Assembly: GCF_004965515.1 (NCBI RefSeq)
Contig: NZ_SSHH01000002.1
Span: 18,839-82,838 of the forward strand
Direction of reading: 5' to 3'
Length of the DNA: 64,000 nucleotides
Source: Alteraurantiacibacter aquimixticola
Lineage (GTDB): Bacteria > Pseudomonadota > Alphaproteobacteria > Sphingomonadales > Sphingomonadaceae
Both the position numbers and the translations under genes were made by a program. Positions 34,163-44,471 of the stretch are shown here, one piece after another; the stretch's first letter is position 1, and each line of letters begins with the position of its first letter. The notes below the pieces were generated by a model, which ran no database searches, was not told the origin of the DNA, and was given only the letters and a program-made list of their open reading frames with translations.

Positions 34163-35373
34163 GCGGCATGCAGCTCGAGGAATCGCCGACCACCACCGGC
34201 GAGAAGATCACCAACTACACGATCAACTTTGGCCCCCAGCACCCGGCTGCGCATGGCGTGCTGCGCATGGTGATGGAACTCGATGGTGAGGTCGTGGAAC
34301 GCGTCGATCCGCATGTCGGCCTGCTGCATCGCGGCACCGAAAAGCTGATCGAGCACAAGACCTACCTGCAGGCGCTGCCCTATTTCGACCGGCTCGACTA
34401 TTGCTCGCCGCTCGCCATGGAGCACTCCTACATCCTCGCGATCGAGAAGCTGCTGAATGTCGAGGTGCCGATCCGCGCGCAATATCTGCGCGTCCTGTTC
34501 GCCGAGCTGACGCGCATCTGCAACCACATGCTCAATATCGGCGCCCATGTGATGGACGTTGGCGCGATGACGCCGAACCTGTGGGTGTTCGAACTGCGCG
34601 AAGACTGCATGAACTTCTTCGAGCGCATGTCCGGCGCGCGCATGCACCATGCGTATCTCCGCCCGGGCGGCGTGCACCAGGACGTGCCGCTCAAGCTGCT
34701 GACCGATATCGGCGACTGGGTGGACACGCGCCTGCCCGAACTGTTCGGCGATGCGATGAGCCTCGTGATCGACAACCGCATCTTCAAGCAGCGCAATGTC
34801 GATATCGCCGTTGTCAGCAAGGACGATGCGGTGAAGTGGGGCTTCTCCGGCCCGATGATCCGTGCGGCGGGCATCCCCTGGGATATCCGCAAAAGCCAAC
34901 CTTACGAAGTCTATGACCGCATGGATTTCGACATTCCCGTCGGGACCAATTCGGATTGCTATGACCGCTTCATGGTCCGCGTGAAGGAAGTTTACGAAAG
35001 CGCGAAGATCATCAAGCAGTGCCTGGCCGAAATGCCCGAAGGGCCGATCGCCAGCACCGACCGCAAGATCGTTCCGCCCAAGCGCGGCGAGATGAAGCAG
35101 TCGATGGAAGCGCTGATCCACCACTTCAAGCTCTATACTGAGGGCTTCCATGTCCCTGCGGGCGAAGTCTACGTGGCGACCGAGAGTCCCAAAGGCGAAT
35201 TCGGCGTCTATCTCGTCAGCGACGGCTCCAACAAGCCGTATCGCTGCAAGATCCGCCCGACTGCCTTCAGTCACCTGCAGGCCATGGATTTCATGACCAA
35301 GGGCCACATGCTGCCCGACGCCACCGCCATCCTTGGCGCTATCGACGTCGTGTTCGGGGAGTGTGACCGGTGA
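34159..35373 (+). CDS. nuoD: NADH-quinone oxidoreductase subunit D
   Basis: A 404-residue peripheral-arm subunit forming the quinone pocket with NuoB and NuoH. The N-terminal [14 protein letters not shown] motif with the quinone-site His, [14 protein letters not shown], and the end [12 protein letters not shown] are all conserved. Starts with ATG 34159 in an ATGA overlap; its stop overlaps the GTG start of a small membrane-protein gene. Length is standard. Confidence 0.97.
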   Translation: MSGMQLEESPTTTGEKITNYTINFGPQHPAAHGVLRMVMELDGEVVERVDPHVGLLHRGTEKLIEHKTYLQALPYFDRLDYCSPLAMEHSYILAIEKLLNVEVPIRAQYLRVLFAELTRICNHMLNIGAHVMDVGAMTPNLWVFELREDCMNFFERMSGARMHHAYLRPGGVHQDVPLKLLTDIGDWVDTRLPELFGDAMSLVIDNRIFKQRNVDIAVVSKDDAVKWGFSGPMIRAAGIPWDIRKSQPYEVYDRMDFDIPVGTNSDCYDRFMVRVKEVYESAKIIKQCLAEMPEGPIASTDRKIVPPKRGEMKQSMEALIHHFKLYTEGFHVPAGEVYVATESPKGEFGVYLVSDGSNKPYRCKIRPTAFSHLQAMDFMTKGHMLPDATAILGAIDVVFGECDR

Positions 35374-35552
35374 TCCTGCGCGAGCTGTTCATCTTTATCG
35401 CCGCCTTCGCGGCCTTTGCCTCGGCGGTGTCGGCCTATCTGGTCGCCTTTCACGGTGCCGCGTCGCTGAAGGAGGTACTCTCCACTGCGTTTGCCGCCGT
35501 TATCGGCCTCTATGCCGGCCGGTATCTGGAGCGGAGGCTTATCCGTGGCTGA
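35370..35552 (+). CDS. Small two-helix membrane protein inserted after nuoD
   Basis: Sixty residues, GTG start at 35370 overlapping the nuoD stop by four bases. Two hydrophobic segments (about 6-27 and 38-53) are joined by a short loop, with a basic end [10 protein letters not shown]. The coupling to nuoD and the next gene argue that it is real although short. It does not match any complex I accessory subunit that I recognise. It could be a small assembly or anchoring factor for the complex, but nothing in the sequence proves that. Confidence 0.6.
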   Translation: MILRELFIFIAAFAAFASAVSAYLVAFHGAASLKEVLSTAFAAVIGLYAGRYLERRLIRG

Positions 35553-35898
35553 CCGCATGACCACCGCCGAAGCAATGATCGACGCCTACAATGCGCAGGA
35601 TGTCGACCGCTATGTTTCGTACATGACTGACGAGGCATCCGAAGCGAATTATCGCGGCGATGTGGTGCGCGAAGGCAAGGAAGGCACGCGCTCGGGTCTC
35701 GCCGCCGCTTTCGCCAAATGGCCGCAGAACCGTGCCGAGATCGTCGAACGCCAGGCGATCGGCAATTACGTGCTGTTTCGCGAACACGTCACCCGTGGCC
35801 CGGCCAGTGATGGCTCAGAGCTGGTCGAGCCGTTCGACGTGATCGCTGTCTATTCGTTCGAGGGCGACAAGTGCTCTCGCGTGGAGTTCATTCGATGA
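35545..35898 (+). CDS. NTF2/SnoaL-like small protein inside the nuo operon
   Basis: A 117-residue protein with the nuclear-transport-factor-2 / SnoaL-like pattern: N-terminal helix AEAMIDAYNAQDVDRYVSYM, a YRG...GKEGTRSGLAAAFAKWP segment and a final beta-sheet FDVIAVYSFEGDKCSRVEFI. GTG 35545 is chosen because GGAGG at 35533-35537 sits 7 bases before it; ATG 35557 is possible. It overlaps the previous gene by 8 bases and the next by 4. The fold binds small hydrophobic ligands or is a steroid-isomerase-like enzyme. Its role here is unknown. Confidence 0.7.
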   Translation: MADRMTTAEAMIDAYNAQDVDRYVSYMTDEASEANYRGDVVREGKEGTRSGLAAAFAKWPQNRAEIVERQAIGNYVLFREHVTRGPASDGSELVEPFDVIAVYSFEGDKCSRVEFIR

Positions 35899-36881
35899 TG
35901 CGCACCGTAGCGTCCGCAAGTAAGGTTTCCCGCTGGGTGCGCATGAGCGCTGCCCTGACGGGTGCTAGTCTGGCAGGCGCAACGGGCTTGCCCACCATTG
36001 TCATGGCGCAGGACGAACAGCAGCAGGCCGAAGTTGACCTCCGGCTATACGAGCGGTTTCTGGCCAATCTGAGCGCTGGCGAACGTGAGGCGGCGGTGGC
36101 CATGATTTCAAGCGTGGAAACGTTCAGTGGCTCACCGAGTCTGGCCAGCAACCGGGCGCAGTTCGTGGATATGGTGCTCACTTGTCCCGCCACGATCACC
36201 CGTCAGCGCCATTTCGGGGCCGACTCGGCGTTGCTGACGGTGGAATTCACCTGCCGTGAGCGCAAACTGACCGCCATGTTGAGCAATGATAGTAATCATC
36301 GCTATATCATAGTGGCCGACTTTGCGGATGAAGCGATGCTCGCCCAGCGGCGCGCGCGCCCAATCACGGTGCCGCCACCGGCTCCGCCGCTTCGGCGTGC
36401 GCAAACACCGGAAGAGCGCGCCGAGGCGGAGGCTGCCGCTACGCGCCTCGCCGCCGAACAGTTGAAGGTCCTGCAGGATCTGGGTGCAGCTTTGAAAGCC
36501 GGTTCACCCGATACGATTGTTGATCACATCCTGCCCACTGCGTCTTTCGCTTATGGCTACCGCGATCCGTTCAACAGCATCAATGTCTACGACCTGCAGG
36601 GGCACGGCATTGACGCCGCACGTGAACAATTTGCACGTGCAGTGGCCGATCTGGGCGAGCCGCTGGGCTATTCGTGCGAGCCAGGCCAGCTTAACGTTTG
36701 CCGTTGGCAGTTTGCGCGCCAGCATCAGTCCCTGCTGTCATTTGTTTTCTTTCGTGGAAGCAGGATTTCTACGGTGCAGTTGATCTATGTCACTCCGCAA
36801 TCGTTCGAGCTTGCTGCCCGCAATGCCACACCCGAACAAGTGCAAGCCTATGCCGCCTCGTTGCGGGAGGATAACAAGTAA
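35895..36881 (+). CDS. Secreted protein of unknown function inside the nuo operon
   Basis: A 328-residue protein, not recognised. It has a long N-terminal signal (RWVRMSAALTGASLAGATGL, then PTIVMAQD). Two alpha/beta parts are joined by a Pro-rich stretch (VPPPAPPLRR near 160) and an Ala/Glu-rich helix. Each part has a Cys pair: TCPATI/FTCRE in the first, YSCEPG/NVCRWQ in the second. It starts with ATG 35895 (ATGA overlap) and shares one base with nuoE. Base composition is less GC-rich than the nuo genes around it by eye. Confidence 0.65.
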   Translation: MMRTVASASKVSRWVRMSAALTGASLAGATGLPTIVMAQDEQQQAEVDLRLYERFLANLSAGEREAAVAMISSVETFSGSPSLASNRAQFVDMVLTCPATITRQRHFGADSALLTVEFTCRERKLTAMLSNDSNHRYIIVADFADEAMLAQRRARPITVPPPAPPLRRAQTPEERAEAEAAATRLAAEQLKVLQDLGAALKAGSPDTIVDHILPTASFAYGYRDPFNSINVYDLQGHGIDAAREQFARAVADLGEPLGYSCEPGQLNVCRWQFARQHQSLLSFVFFRGSRISTVQLIYVTPQSFELAARNATPEQVQAYAASLREDNK

Positions 36882-37549
36882 TGGCCGCCCGTCACATCGC
36901 ACCCGATACGCCCGAGCTGCGCGAGCGCTGGGGCAGCTTTGCCTTCACGCCGGAGAACAAGGCGCAGGCGGACAAGCATATCGCCAAATATCCGGAAGGA
37001 CGGCAGAAGTCGGCCACCATGCCGCTGCTCGACCTTGCCCAGCGCCAGGTTGGGGCGGAGACCGATACGCAGGGCTGGCTGCCGCTGCCGGTGATCGAGT
37101 ATGTCGCCGCCTATCTCGACCAACCGGTGATCCGCGTGCTCGAGGTTGCGACCTTCTACACCATGTACAACCTTGAACCGGTTGGGAAATTCCACGTGCA
37201 GGTCTGCGGCACCACGCCCTGCATGCTGCGCGGATCGGACGATATCATCGCCGCCTGCAAGAAGCGCGGGATGAAGCCGGGGCATATCTCGGAGGACGGC
37301 TTGTGGTCGTTCACCGAGGTGGAATGCATGGGCAATTGCGCCACCGCGCCGATGGTCCAGATCAACGACGACAATTACGAGGACCTGACCGCCGAACGTC
37401 TCGACGCCGTGCTCGACGCGCTGGCCAAGGGCGAGACGCCCAAGACCGGCACGCAGGAGCCCGGCCGTCATACCTCAGAGCCTGCCAATGCGCTCTCGAA
37501 CCTCAAAGAAATGGTCGATGAAAATCACGACTATCGGAGTGAGTGGTGA
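36881..37549 (+). CDS. nuoE: NADH-quinone oxidoreductase subunit E
   Basis: A 222-residue thioredoxin-fold subunit of the NADH-dehydrogenase module. The [2Fe-2S] ligands are in [11 protein letters not shown] and [13 protein letters not shown]. Start ATG 36881 overlaps the stop of the unknown secreted gene (TAATG). About 45 extra residues after the conserved domain form a flexible tail. The stop overlaps the nuoF ATG by one base. Confidence 0.96.
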   Translation: MAARHIAPDTPELRERWGSFAFTPENKAQADKHIAKYPEGRQKSATMPLLDLAQRQVGAETDTQGWLPLPVIEYVAAYLDQPVIRVLEVATFYTMYNLEPVGKFHVQVCGTTPCMLRGSDDIIAACKKRGMKPGHISEDGLWSFTEVECMGNCATAPMVQINDDNYEDLTAERLDAVLDALAKGETPKTGTQEPGRHTSEPANALSNLKEMVDENHDYRSEW

Positions 37550-38841
37550 TGCTTGAAGACAAGGATCGCATCTTCACCAATGTCTATGGCTTCCAGCCAT
37601 GGAACCTCGATGCTGCCCGCAAGCGCGGCGACTGGGACAACACCAAGGACCTGATCGCCAAGCCGCAGGACGACATCATCGAGGAAATCAAGGCATCGGG
37701 CCTGCGCGGTCGGGGCGGGGCGGGCTTCCCAACCGGCATGAAGTGGTCCTTCATGCCCAAGGAATCGAAGGATGGTCGTCCGAGCTTCCTGGTCATCAAT
37801 GCCGACGAATCCGAGCCGGGGTCGTGCAAGGACCGCGAGATCATCCGCCACGATCCGCACAAGCTGATCGAAGGCGCGCTCTGCGCCGGCTACGCGATGC
37901 GCGCGCGGGCCGCCTATATCTACATTCGCGGCGAATATATCCGCGAGGCGGAGACGCTGCAGGCGGCGATCGACGAAGCCTATGACGCGGGCCTGATCGG
38001 CAAGAATGCCAGTGGCACAGGCTACGACTTCGACGTCTTCATGCATCGCGGCGCGGGCGCCTATATCTGCGGCGAAGAAACCGCGATGATCGAGAGCCTG
38101 GAGGGCAAGAAGGGCCAACCGCGCCTGAAGCCGCCTTTCCCGGCCGGCGCGGGCCTCTATGGCTGCCCGACCACGGTCAACAACGTCGAGAGCATCGCCG
38201 TTGTGCCCACCATCCTGCGTCGCGGCGCCAGCTGGTTCTCCAGCTTCGGCCGCGAGGGGAACAAGGGCACCAAGCTGTTCCAGATCAGCGGGCACGTGAA
38301 CAACCCATGCGTCGTCGAAGAGGCCATGAGCATCACCTTCGAGGAACTGATCGAGAAGCATTGCGGCGGTATTCGCGGCGGGTGGGACAACCTGCTCGCG
38401 GTAATCCCCGGCGGCTCCTCTGTCCCGCTGGTTCCCGCCGAACAGATCCGCCACGCGCATATGGATTTCGACGGGCTGAAGGAGCTGGGCTCCGGCCTCG
38501 GCACTGCGGGCGTGATCGTGATGGACAAGTCCACCGATATCGTCCGCGCGATCAGCCGCCTGAGCTACTTCTACAAGCATGAGAGCTGCGGCCAGTGCAC
38601 CCCCTGCCGCGAAGGCACGGGCTGGATGTGGCGCGTGATGACCCGCCTTGAAACCGGCGATGCCGAGCTGGAAGAGATCGACATGCTCTACCAGGTCACC
38701 AAGCAGGTTGAGGGTCACACGATCTGCGCGCTGGGCGATGCCGCCGCATGGCCGATCCAGGGCCTGCTCAAGCACTTCCGCCCCGAAATCGAGCGTCGGA
38801 TTGCCGAGCGCGCCGGTTCGATGCAGGTGGCCGCCGAATGA
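37549..38841 (+). CDS. nuoF: NADH-quinone oxidoreductase subunit F
   Basis: A 430-residue subunit that binds NADH and FMN, where electrons enter complex I. NADH/FMN motifs are [15 protein letters not shown] and [13 protein letters not shown]; the N3 [4Fe-4S] ligands are in [12 protein letters not shown] and the later Cys in [11 protein letters not shown] 37549 is the normal start (TGATG overlap with nuoE), although GTG codons at 37543 and 37546 precede it in frame. The stop overlaps the start of an inserted gene. Confidence 0.97.
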   Translation: MLEDKDRIFTNVYGFQPWNLDAARKRGDWDNTKDLIAKPQDDIIEEIKASGLRGRGGAGFPTGMKWSFMPKESKDGRPSFLVINADESEPGSCKDREIIRHDPHKLIEGALCAGYAMRARAAYIYIRGEYIREAETLQAAIDEAYDAGLIGKNASGTGYDFDVFMHRGAGAYICGEETAMIESLEGKKGQPRLKPPFPAGAGLYGCPTTVNNVESIAVVPTILRRGASWFSSFGREGNKGTKLFQISGHVNNPCVVEEAMSITFEELIEKHCGGIRGGWDNLLAVIPGGSSVPLVPAEQIRHAHMDFDGLKELGSGLGTAGVIVMDKSTDIVRAISRLSYFYKHESCGQCTPCREGTGWMWRVMTRLETGDAELEEIDMLYQVTKQVEGHTICALGDAAAWPIQGLLKHFRPEIERRIAERAGSMQVAAE

Positions 38842-39653
38842 GGCGCGTCTTCGCCTTGTGTGCTGCCCTGACGGTGGCGCTGCCCGTCGCAGGGCCGGGC
38901 ACGGGACTTAGTCCCGCACCCGCGCATGCGCAGGGCAACGACAATGATTACACACCGCTCAACTCGCGCATTCGCCGCGACCGGCAGTTTCCCACCGAAC
39001 CGCGCAATGCTTTCGCTCCGGCGCGGTTGACCGAGGTCACACGGTCGCGATCGGAGAAGATGGACGACCAGTTCGCCCGTTGCCTGTGGGACCGCTCGAA
39101 CGAAAAGGGTCTCGATCTTCTGTCGCGAACCGATTTCGGCTTCGTCCGCTTCGAACAGATCGGCATCGAAACCAGCGAGATTCGCGACCTCTACCCGATC
39201 CAGACCTGTCTGCGCCGTGTCGCCAATTCGCACCGTAGCGGGGTTCGCCTCAGCTACAACGGCGATTCCATGCGTCGCTGGTACATCCAGGCAGCCTATC
39301 TCGACATGTATGACGATGGACCAAGCTGGCTGCAGCCGGGGTACGAGGTTGCCGAGCGCGAATATCCGCTCTCCGCTCTCATCATGCCTGTGCGCGTCGC
39401 GATGGACGTCGCGGATTGCGTGGTTGTGCAGGATCCCCACACGGTCGACTACTTCTATCGCACCGGGGAGGGCAGCGAGGAAGAGGCGACTGCAATTCAG
39501 GAGCTTGTGCCGCTGATCGGGTCTTGCATTCCCGAAGGCCAGCAGATCGAGATGTCGGCCCAATCGCTGCGCATTTGGATGGGCGAAGGCCTGTGGCATG
39601 CCGCCAATAACAGTACGCCACCGGCCGAAGACTTGCCCGAGGAAACGGAATAA
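38838..39653 (+). CDS. Secreted Cys-containing protein of unknown function between nuoF and nuoG
   Basis: A 271-residue protein I do not recognise. ATG 38838 overlaps the nuoF stop (ATGA) and gives a signal peptide ([16 protein letters not shown], cleavage probably after AHA before QG). The mature part has cysteines in [25 protein letters not shown] and GSCIPEG, which could make two disulfides, and ends in an acidic tail. It shares one base with nuoG. The general features (secreted, alpha-helical, four Cys) resemble small exported proteins of sphingomonads with unknown roles. Confidence 0.65.
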   Translation: MRRVFALCAALTVALPVAGPGTGLSPAPAHAQGNDNDYTPLNSRIRRDRQFPTEPRNAFAPARLTEVTRSRSEKMDDQFARCLWDRSNEKGLDLLSRTDFGFVRFEQIGIETSEIRDLYPIQTCLRRVANSHRSGVRLSYNGDSMRRWYIQAAYLDMYDDGPSWLQPGYEVAEREYPLSALIMPVRVAMDVADCVVVQDPHTVDYFYRTGEGSEEEATAIQELVPLIGSCIPEGQQIEMSAQSLRIWMGEGLWHAANNSTPPAEDLPEETE

Positions 39654-41677
39654 TGCCCAAAGTCACCGTAGACGGACAGGAAATCGAGGTTCCCGCAGGC
39701 GCCACCGTGCTGCAAGCGTGCGAGCTTGCGGGCAAGGAAATCCCGCGTTTCTGCTATCACGAGCGCCTGAGCATCGCTGGCAATTGCCGCATGTGCCTGG
39801 TCGAAGTGAAGCCCGGACCGCCCAAGCCGCAGGCAAGCTGCGCGCTTCCCGCCACCGAAGGGCAGGAAATCCGCACCGACAGCGAAATGGTGAAGACCGC
39901 GCGCGAAGGCGTGATGGAATTCCTGCTGATCAACCACCCGCTCGATTGCCCGATCTGCGACCAGGGCGGCGAATGCGACCTGCAGGACCAGTCCGTCGCC
40001 TATGGCCGCGGCGCCTCGCGCTATCATGAGAACAAGCGCGCGGTGACCTCCAAGAATATGGGCCCGCTGATCAAGACGATCATGACGCGCTGCATCCATT
40101 GCACGCGCTGCGTGCGCTTCTCCGAAGAGATCGCCGGCGTGGACGAAATCGGCGCGCTCTATCGCGGCGAGGACATGCAGATCACCACTTACCTGGAACA
40201 GGCGGCGAAGCATGAGCTTTCCGCCAATGTGATCGACCTGTGCCCGGTCGGTGCGCTCACCAGCAGGCCCTATGCCTATGAGGCGCGGCCGTGGGAGCTG
40301 AAGAAAACGCTGGGCATCGACGTGTCCGACGCGGTCGGCTCCAACATCCGTATCGACAGCCGGGGCAGGGAAGTGCTCCGCGTGCTCCCGCGCATCAATG
40401 ACGATGTGAATGAGGAGTGGATTTCGGACAAGGCGCGTTACCAGGTCGACGGCCTGACGCGCCGCCGCCTCGACAAGGTGTGGATCCGCAAGCCCAAAGG
40501 ACCAAAGGGCAAGCTGGTTCAGGCGAGCTGGGAAGAGGCGTTCAAGAAGATCGCCGCTGCCAAGCCGGGTAAGTCTATCGCTGCCGTCGCTGGCGACATG
40601 CTCGATTGCGAGACCATGTTCGCGGCCAAGGCGCTGCTGAAGGCGAGCGGTTCCTCCCTGATCGAGAGCCGCCAGACGGGCATGGATTACGACGTGTCCA
40701 ACCTTGCTGCGGTGAATTTCAACTCCGGTTTCTCGGGTATTGAAGAGGCTGACGCGATCCTGATCGTGGGCAGCAATGTCCGCTGGGAAGCGCCGCTGGT
40801 GAATGTCCGCCTGCGCAAGGCGGCAAAGCGCGGCGCGAAGGTCTTTATCGTCGGGCCCGAATGGGAGCCGACCTATCCGGCGACTTTCATCGGCCAGGAC
40901 GTCTCCGTTCTCTCCAAGCTGCCGGCCGAAGTCACCGACGCGCTGAAGGCTGCCGAAAAGCCCGCCATCATCCTCGGCGGCGGCGGCTTTGCAGCGGGAG
41001 CGCATGCCGCTTCGGTCAAGATCGCCCATGACTTCAACATGGTGCGGGATGGCTGGAACGGCTTCAACGCCCTCCACATGGCCGCTGCTCGCATGGGCGC
41101 ACTGATGCTCGGCTTCGCGCAGGACGGCGGCATTGCCGATATCGTGAAGGCCAAGCCGAAGGTGCTGCTTGCGCTCGGCGCGGACGAGGTGGATTTCACC
41201 AGGTTCGAGGACAGCCTGAAGGTCTATATCGGCCATCACGGCGACAAGGGCGCACATGCGGCGGACATCATCCTGCCCGCCAGCGCCTTCACCGAAAAGC
41301 CCGGCACCTATGTGAACACCGAAGGGCGCGTGCAGCGTGGCGACAAGGCCGTGTTCGCGCCCGGCGACGCGCGTGAGGACTGGACGATCCTGCGGGCGCT
41401 CGCCGATGCGCTGGGCGTGAACGTCGGCTTCGACAGCTTCCACGAGCTGCGCGATGCCATGTATGCAGATGCCCCGGCCCTGGCCATCGAAGGCGAAGTC
41501 ACCGATTACGGCGCGCTGGCCAAGAGCGTGAAGGGTAATGCTGCACCCAAGGGCACAATCCCCGCGCCGATCAAGGATTTCTACCTCACCAACCCCATCG
41601 CCCGCGCGAGTGCGGTGATGCAGCAGTGCTCGAACGAATTGCTGCTGGGTGAGACGCTGGCGGAGGCCGCGGAATGA
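39653..41677 (+). CDS. nuoG: NADH-quinone oxidoreductase subunit G
   Basis: A 674-residue iron-sulfur subunit. The N-terminal ferredoxin-like part carries the [2Fe-2S] ligands (LQACEL, RFCYHERLSIAGNCRMC), the His-ligated N5 site (HPLDCPICDQGGECDLQD) and further [4Fe-4S] ligands (TRCIHCTRCVRF, then DLCPVGALTSRP). The molybdopterin-oxidoreductase-like C-terminal part is the short form of alphaproteobacteria and mitochondria. ATG 39653 overlaps the previous stop by one base. It is followed by a gap with a REP-like repeat before nuoH. Confidence 0.97.
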   Translation: MPKVTVDGQEIEVPAGATVLQACELAGKEIPRFCYHERLSIAGNCRMCLVEVKPGPPKPQASCALPATEGQEIRTDSEMVKTAREGVMEFLLINHPLDCPICDQGGECDLQDQSVAYGRGASRYHENKRAVTSKNMGPLIKTIMTRCIHCTRCVRFSEEIAGVDEIGALYRGEDMQITTYLEQAAKHELSANVIDLCPVGALTSRPYAYEARPWELKKTLGIDVSDAVGSNIRIDSRGREVLRVLPRINDDVNEEWISDKARYQVDGLTRRRLDKVWIRKPKGPKGKLVQASWEEAFKKIAAAKPGKSIAAVAGDMLDCETMFAAKALLKASGSSLIESRQTGMDYDVSNLAAVNFNSGFSGIEEADAILIVGSNVRWEAPLVNVRLRKAAKRGAKVFIVGPEWEPTYPATFIGQDVSVLSKLPAEVTDALKAAEKPAIILGGGGFAAGAHAASVKIAHDFNMVRDGWNGFNALHMAAARMGALMLGFAQDGGIADIVKAKPKVLLALGADEVDFTRFEDSLKVYIGHHGDKGAHAADIILPASAFTEKPGTYVNTEGRVQRGDKAVFAPGDAREDWTILRALADALGVNVGFDSFHELRDAMYADAPALAIEGEVTDYGALAKSVKGNAAPKGTIPAPIKDFYLTNPIARASAVMQQCSNELLLGETLAEAAE

Positions 41678-41695
41678 TGGCCCAGATTGCACCTA

Positions 41696-41792
41696 CCCCG
41701 CTCGCCCTGAGCCTGTCGAAGGGCGCGCGCCATGGGTTGGACCAGGGAGGAATTTCGGCGCGTGGGCTTCGACAAGCTCAGCCTGAGCGGGT
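41696..41792. repeat. Inverted pair of REP-like elements between nuoG and nuoH
   Basis: Copy 1 at 41696-41723 reads on the plus strand GCCCTGAGCCTGTCGAAGGG at its core. Copy 2 at 41766-41792, in the opposite orientation, has the core CTTCGACAAGCTCAGCCTGA. The two are near reverse complements and lie about 43 bases apart, so the RNA can fold into one long hairpin. The CTTCGACAAGCTCAG core is the common dispersed palindromic repeat of sphingomonads and several other bacteria. It interrupts the otherwise gapless nuo operon. Confidence 0.75.
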
Positions 41793-41807
41793 GTGGGAGT
41801 ACGTGTC

Positions 41808-42854
41808 GTGACCGAATTCTTCCAGTCCCTCGGCATGAACTATGAATGGGCGTGGTTCGTCGCGACCATTGCCGGGATTCTGCTGATCGCCCTTCCGCTC
41901 ATGCTGGGCGTGGCGATGATCATCTATATGGACCGCAAGGTCTGGGCGGCGATCAACCTGCGCCGTGGCCCGAACGTGGTCGGCCCCTTCGGCCTGCTGC
42001 AGAGCTTTGCGGACGGTTTGAAGGTCTTCCTGCAAGAGACGATTATCCCATCGGCCGCGAACAAGGGCCTGTTCATCATCGCGCCGATCCTCACCTTTAC
42101 CGTGGCGCTGCTCGCCTGGGCGGTGATCCCCTTCGGTCCCGAGGCAGTGCTGGCGGATATCAATGTCGGCCTGCTCTACATCTTCGCGGTCAGCTCGCTG
42201 GGCGTATACGGCGTGGTGATCTCGGGCTGGGCGTCGAACTCCAAATACCCGTTCTTCTCCGCCATGCGCGCATCGGCGCAGATGATCTCCTATGAAGTCT
42301 CGATCGGCTTCATCATGGTCTGCGTGGTATTGTGGGCGGGATCGTTCAACCTGAACGAGATCGTGCTGGCGCAGAAGGGCCACGGGCTCGGCTTCGTGAA
42401 CGGATATTTCTTCAATATCCTGCTGTTCCCGATCTTCGTGATGTTCTTCATCTCCGCACTGGCCGAAACGCAGCGCGTACCGTTCGACCTGACCGAAGCC
42501 GAGTCCGAACTCGTCGCCGGCTACCAGACCGAATACTCCTCGATGAGCTTCGCGCTCTTCTGGCTGGGCGAATATGCCAACATCCTGCTGATGTGCGCGC
42601 TGATGAGCATATTGTTCTTCGGTGGCTGGCTGCCGCCGGTGGATTGGGAGCCGCTCTACGTGGTGCCCGGCATCGTCTGGCTGCTCGGCAAGATCGTGTT
42701 CTTCTTCTTCATGTTCAGCTGGGTGATGGCGACCGTTCCGCGCTACCGTTACGACCAGCTGATGCGGCTTGGCTGGAAGGTCTTCCTGCCGCTGAGCCTG
42801 TTCTTCGTCTTCGCCGTTTCGGGCTGGCTGATGTTGACGAGGTTTGCGGCATGA
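41808..42854 (+). CDS. nuoH: NADH-quinone oxidoreductase subunit H
   Basis: A 348-residue membrane subunit that joins the quinone site to the proton pump. About eight helices; conserved pieces are [34 protein letters not shown], and the acidic loop [16 protein letters not shown] start at GTG 41808, which has GGGAG at 41795-41799; GTG 41793 is also in frame but lies inside the repeat. It overlaps the following inserted gene (ATGA). Confidence 0.96.
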   Translation: MTEFFQSLGMNYEWAWFVATIAGILLIALPLMLGVAMIIYMDRKVWAAINLRRGPNVVGPFGLLQSFADGLKVFLQETIIPSAANKGLFIIAPILTFTVALLAWAVIPFGPEAVLADINVGLLYIFAVSSLGVYGVVISGWASNSKYPFFSAMRASAQMISYEVSIGFIMVCVVLWAGSFNLNEIVLAQKGHGLGFVNGYFFNILLFPIFVMFFISALAETQRVPFDLTEAESELVAGYQTEYSSMSFALFWLGEYANILLMCALMSILFFGGWLPPVDWEPLYVVPGIVWLLGKIVFFFFMFSWVMATVPRYRYDQLMRLGWKVFLPLSLFFVFAVSGWLMLTRFAA

Positions 42855-43342
42855 GGCTTGTCATGGCACTTGTCTGCTTATCTATTCTCGGTGCTTCTGG
42901 GCCATTGCGTGCGCAAGACAGCAATGAGGCTTGGCCTGCAACGATACAGGCAATCTGTAGTCCGGAAGACGACCCATCACCGTTCGATCCATACACCTTT
43001 GCCTTGAGCTATACGTCGCAAGGATGGAGTGCGCGCATTGACCCGCAGCGCGATGATGCAGTGACCGTGCCGTCAGCCTATTGGCCAAGTTTGGATGTAA
43101 GCTTCATTGAGGTCCCTGGCAGAAACGAGATCGCTTTCAGCATTCTCGATTCTCAGCAGTTCGAGGGAGGAAGGCTTGATATCTTGTCCAATCCACAGAT
43201 CGTTGACGGTCGTGCGCCCTCTACATTGAGGTTGAAGCTTAGTTTTAGGGACAATGACGGTCCTGAAGGGCCTCGTTGGCAATTCTGGGCCAACTGTGTC
43301 TTCGACCATAGCGGCTCGGGTTACCAGGAGATTTCTCAATGA
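42851..43342 (+). CDS. Small secreted protein of unknown function between nuoH and nuoI
   Basis: A 163-residue protein I do not recognise. ATG 42851 overlaps the nuoH stop; the signal peptide is [17 protein letters not shown] before QD. The mature part is beta-rich with two cysteines ([16 protein letters not shown]) that may pair. By eye it is clearly richer in A/T and uses codons rarer in the neighbours (ATA, TTG, CTA-type and AAT), which suggests later insertion into the operon. The stop overlaps the nuoI ATG, so coupling is kept. Confidence 0.65.
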   Translation: MRLVMALVCLSILGASGPLRAQDSNEAWPATIQAICSPEDDPSPFDPYTFALSYTSQGWSARIDPQRDDAVTVPSAYWPSLDVSFIEVPGRNEIAFSILDSQQFEGGRLDILSNPQIVDGRAPSTLRLKLSFRDNDGPEGPRWQFWANCVFDHSGSGYQEISQ

Positions 43343-43824
43343 CCGCCGCACAACTCATCAAGAGCTTCACGCTGTGGGAATTCGTCAAGGCCCACATGCT
43401 GACGCTGAAATACTTCTTCAAGCCGAAGGTGACGATCAACTATCCCTTCGAGAAGAACCCGCTTTCCCCGCGTTTCCGCGGCGAGCATGCTCTGCGCCGT
43501 TATCCCAATGGCGAGGAACGCTGCATCGCCTGCAAGCTGTGCGAGGCGGTGTGTCCGGCGCAGGCGATCACCATCGAGGCGGAGCCGCGCGATGACGGCA
43601 GCCGCCGCACCACGCGTTACGACATCGACATGACCAAGTGCATCTATTGCGGCTTCTGCCAGGAGGCATGCCCGGTGGATGCGATCGTCGAAGGGCCGAA
43701 TTTCGAATACGCGACCGAAACGCGCGAGGAACTGCTCTACGACAAGGCGAAATTGCTGGCGAACGGGGACAAGTGGGAGCGGGCGATTGCCGCGAACCTT
43801 GAAGCCGATGCGCCCTATCGTTAA
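43339..43824 (+). CDS. nuoI: NADH-quinone oxidoreductase subunit I
   Basis: A 161-residue ferredoxin-like subunit carrying clusters N6a and N6b. The two [4Fe-4S] motifs are [20 protein letters not shown] and [23 protein letters not shown] 43339 overlaps the upstream stop (ATGA). Length and sequence are standard; nuoJ follows after 26 bases. Confidence 0.97.
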   Translation: MTAAQLIKSFTLWEFVKAHMLTLKYFFKPKVTINYPFEKNPLSPRFRGEHALRRYPNGEERCIACKLCEAVCPAQAITIEAEPRDDGSRRTTRYDIDMTKCIYCGFCQEACPVDAIVEGPNFEYATETREELLYDKAKLLANGDKWERAIAANLEADAPYR

Positions 43825-43850
43825 GCGCGCGGCGGATTGAACGGGACGAC

Positions 43851-44471
43851 ATGATTCACACCCTAGCCTTCTACCTGTTTGCAGTGCTGGTGATCGCCTC
43901 CGGGGCGATGGTCGTGCTGGCGCGCAACCCGGTCCACTCGGTGCTCTGGCTGATCCTGGCCTTCTTCAACGCGGCGGGCCTGATGGTCCTCGTGGGGGCG
44001 GAGTTCATCGCCATGCTGCTGGTGATCGTCTATGTCGGCGCGGTCGCGGTGCTGTTCCTCTTCGTCGTGATGATGCTCAACATCGATTTCGCCGAGTTGC
44101 GCGCCGGTTTCATCCGCAATGCGCCGCTGGGCGCGGTGATCGCGCTGATCCTGCTGGCGGAGCTGGTGCTGGGCGTGGGCGCCTATCGCGTCGGCATTAT
44201 CGAGCTCGGCACGCCCGATGGCAGCGCAGCACCGCTGCTGGGTGAGAGTAATATCGAGAATATCGGCGCGCTGCTCTATGGCCGCTACCTGTTCCTGTTC
44301 GAAATGGCCGGCATCATCCTGCTGGTGGCGATGATCGGCGCGATCGTGCTGACGCATCGCGAAAGCCGCGCCCACCGTGCGCACCAGAACATCGGCAAGC
44401 AGGTGGCTCGCCGTCCGGACGATGCGACCGAAATGAAGCGGCCCGAAGTGGGGCAGGGGGTCGAGCTGTGA
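43851..44471 (+). CDS. nuoJ: NADH-quinone oxidoreductase subunit J
   Basis: A 206-residue membrane subunit with five helices. Conserved pieces are [19 protein letters not shown] and [21 protein letters not shown], the helix with the pi-bulge that takes part in proton coupling. The hydrophilic C-terminal tail (from about 170) is basic. The stop overlaps the nuoK GTG start. Confidence 0.96.
   Translation: MIHTLAFYLFAVLVIASGAMVVLARNPVHSVLWLILAFFNAAGLMVLVGAEFIAMLLVIVYVGAVAVLFLFVVMMLNIDFAELRAGFIRNAPLGAVIALILLAELVLGVGAYRVGIIELGTPDGSAAPLLGESNIENIGALLYGRYLFLFEMAGIILLVAMIGAIVLTHRESRAHRAHQNIGKQVARRPDDATEMKRPEVGQGVEL

Noticed and set aside
39497..41692. 731-codon open frame opposite nuoG
   Set aside because: Shadow of nuoG; no homology or start signal. 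Its end also runs through the REP-like repeat.
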